Below are positions 4,937-5,363 of a stretch of DNA of 5,363 nucleotides, one piece after another (within the stretch, counting starts at the first letter, position 1; each line of letters begins with the position of its first letter). The stretch is from Pseudomonas sp. (GTDB taxonomy: Bacteria > Pseudomonadota > Gammaproteobacteria > Pseudomonadales > Pseudomonadaceae). Location: NCBI GenBank assembly GCA_003525045.1, contig DQGF01000048.1, positions 6,874 through 12,236 of the forward strand, in the 5' to 3' direction. The notes beneath the pieces are model-generated. The model was not told the origin of the DNA. It did no database searches and was given only the letters and a program-made list of their open reading frames with translations. The position numbers were made by a program, and so were the translations under genes.

Positions 4937-5363
4937 TCACTTCCACAGCTGGGCGGCAAACACTACGAGAATGCCGATGGGCGCCACATAGCGCATCAAG
5001 AACAGGGACAGGGCGAACAAAACCGGGCTGCGGATCGACAACTCGTCGCGTACCGTTTCCCGACCCATCACCCATCCCGCAAACACCACGAAACATAAAC
5101 CACCGAGTGGCAACATGATTCGCGAGGTGAAGAAATCGATCACACCGAAGAAGTCCAGGCCACCGGCCGCACCCCATTGATAGAGATGGAACATCCCGCC
5201 TTCGTTCACGAAAAACTTGGCTTCCTTCCAGATATTGAAGGAAAAGACCGTGCCCAGACCCACAAACCAGCAGCTGAAGGCCAACCAGAAGGTCACCCAG
5301 GCGCGACTGACTTTGGTGCGCTCAACCAGATAAGCCACCATCGGCTCGAGCAGGGAAATCGCA
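4937..5363 (-). CDS. Sodium-dependent transporter, NSS/SNF family, C-terminal part
   Basis: This is the 3' end of a neurotransmitter:sodium symporter (LeuT fold, NSS/SNF) gene, 141 codons visible, with the 5' part beyond base 5363. The first visible residues AISLLEPMVAYLVER match the end of helix 8 and following loop of bacterial NSS proteins (LeuT has the related IAIMQP there). Three further hydrophobic stretches follow: helix 9 (AWVTFWLAFSCWFVGLG), helix 10 (around RIMLPLGGLCFVVFAGWVMG) and helix 11 (around LFALSLFLMRYVAPIGILVV). The protein ends just after helix 11, as in the 11-helix bacterial members such as Tyt1. Family members move amino acids with Na+ into the cell. The substrate cannot be deduced, because the binding helices 1, 3 and 6 are outside the window. 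It shares a likely transcript with ratA, starting 7 bases downstream. Confidence 0.9.
   Translation of the reverse strand, partial: AISLLEPMVAYLVERTKVSRAWVTFWLAFSCWFVGLGTVFSFNIWKEAKFFVNEGGMFHLYQWGAAGGLDFFGVIDFFTSRIMLPLGGLCFVVFAGWVMGRETVRDELSIRSPVLFALSLFLMRYVAPIGILVVFAAQLWK

Noticed and set aside
4489..5118. A 209-codon open frame on the plus strand opposite ratA and the transporter
   Set aside because: It crosses two well-supported minus-strand genes and its translation is low-complexity with no recognisable fold.

Overview
The window looks like chromosomal DNA from a Pseudomonas of the fluorescens/putida type. The basis is moderately high GC, a Fur protein that matches the remembered P. aeruginosa sequence over nearly all of its N-terminal half, and the gene order (dnaK)-grpE-recN-fur-omlA/bamE-rnfH(ratB)-ratA, which is the order I recall for Pseudomonas genomes. 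Species cannot be assigned from the sequence alone. No mobile element, CRISPR array, rRNA or tRNA is visible.

Layout. Positions 1-1187 hold a heat-shock block on the minus strand: the 5' part of dnaK (its end lies beyond base 1) and complete grpE. Each gene has its own near-consensus RpoH (sigma-32) promoter. Positions 1188-3021 hold the SOS repair gene recN on the plus strand, read divergently from grpE, with a CTG-N10-CAG LexA box on its -10 element. Positions 3022-3096 are a short convergent spacer with two hairpins. fur (minus, 3097-3501) and bamE/omlA (plus, 3599-4126) are divergent and share a 97-base control region with apparently overlapping promoters. A long perfect inverted repeat at 4135-4171 acts as a two-way terminator between bamE and the last block. 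That block, on the minus strand, is the 3' end of a sodium-coupled (NSS/SNF family) transporter gene, then ratA, then rnfH/ratB, packed so tightly that they are probably co-transcribed.

How the genes relate. GrpE is the nucleotide exchange factor of DnaK, so the first block is a chaperone operon. RecN is an SMC-like protein of double-strand break repair induced by DNA damage. Fur is the iron-responsive repressor. BamE/OmlA is an outer-membrane lipoprotein of the beta-barrel assembly machine. RatA is a START-like/COQ10-like protein, RnfH a small beta-grasp protein and the transporter probably an amino-acid/Na+ symporter. These are mostly housekeeping genes in a conserved neighbourhood rather than one pathway.

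The largest stretch without a gene is the 241-base grpE/recN divergent region (1107-1347). It holds the grpE leader and RpoH promoter at one end and the recN promoter and LexA box at the other. I see nothing convincing in the ~100 bases between them (about 1188-1286). I found no credible sign of a new biological system. The most rewarding details are regulatory: the paired RpoH promoters, the LexA box, the overlapping fur/bamE promoters and the transporter-ratA-rnfH packing. The absence of any cysteine in Fur is also notable.
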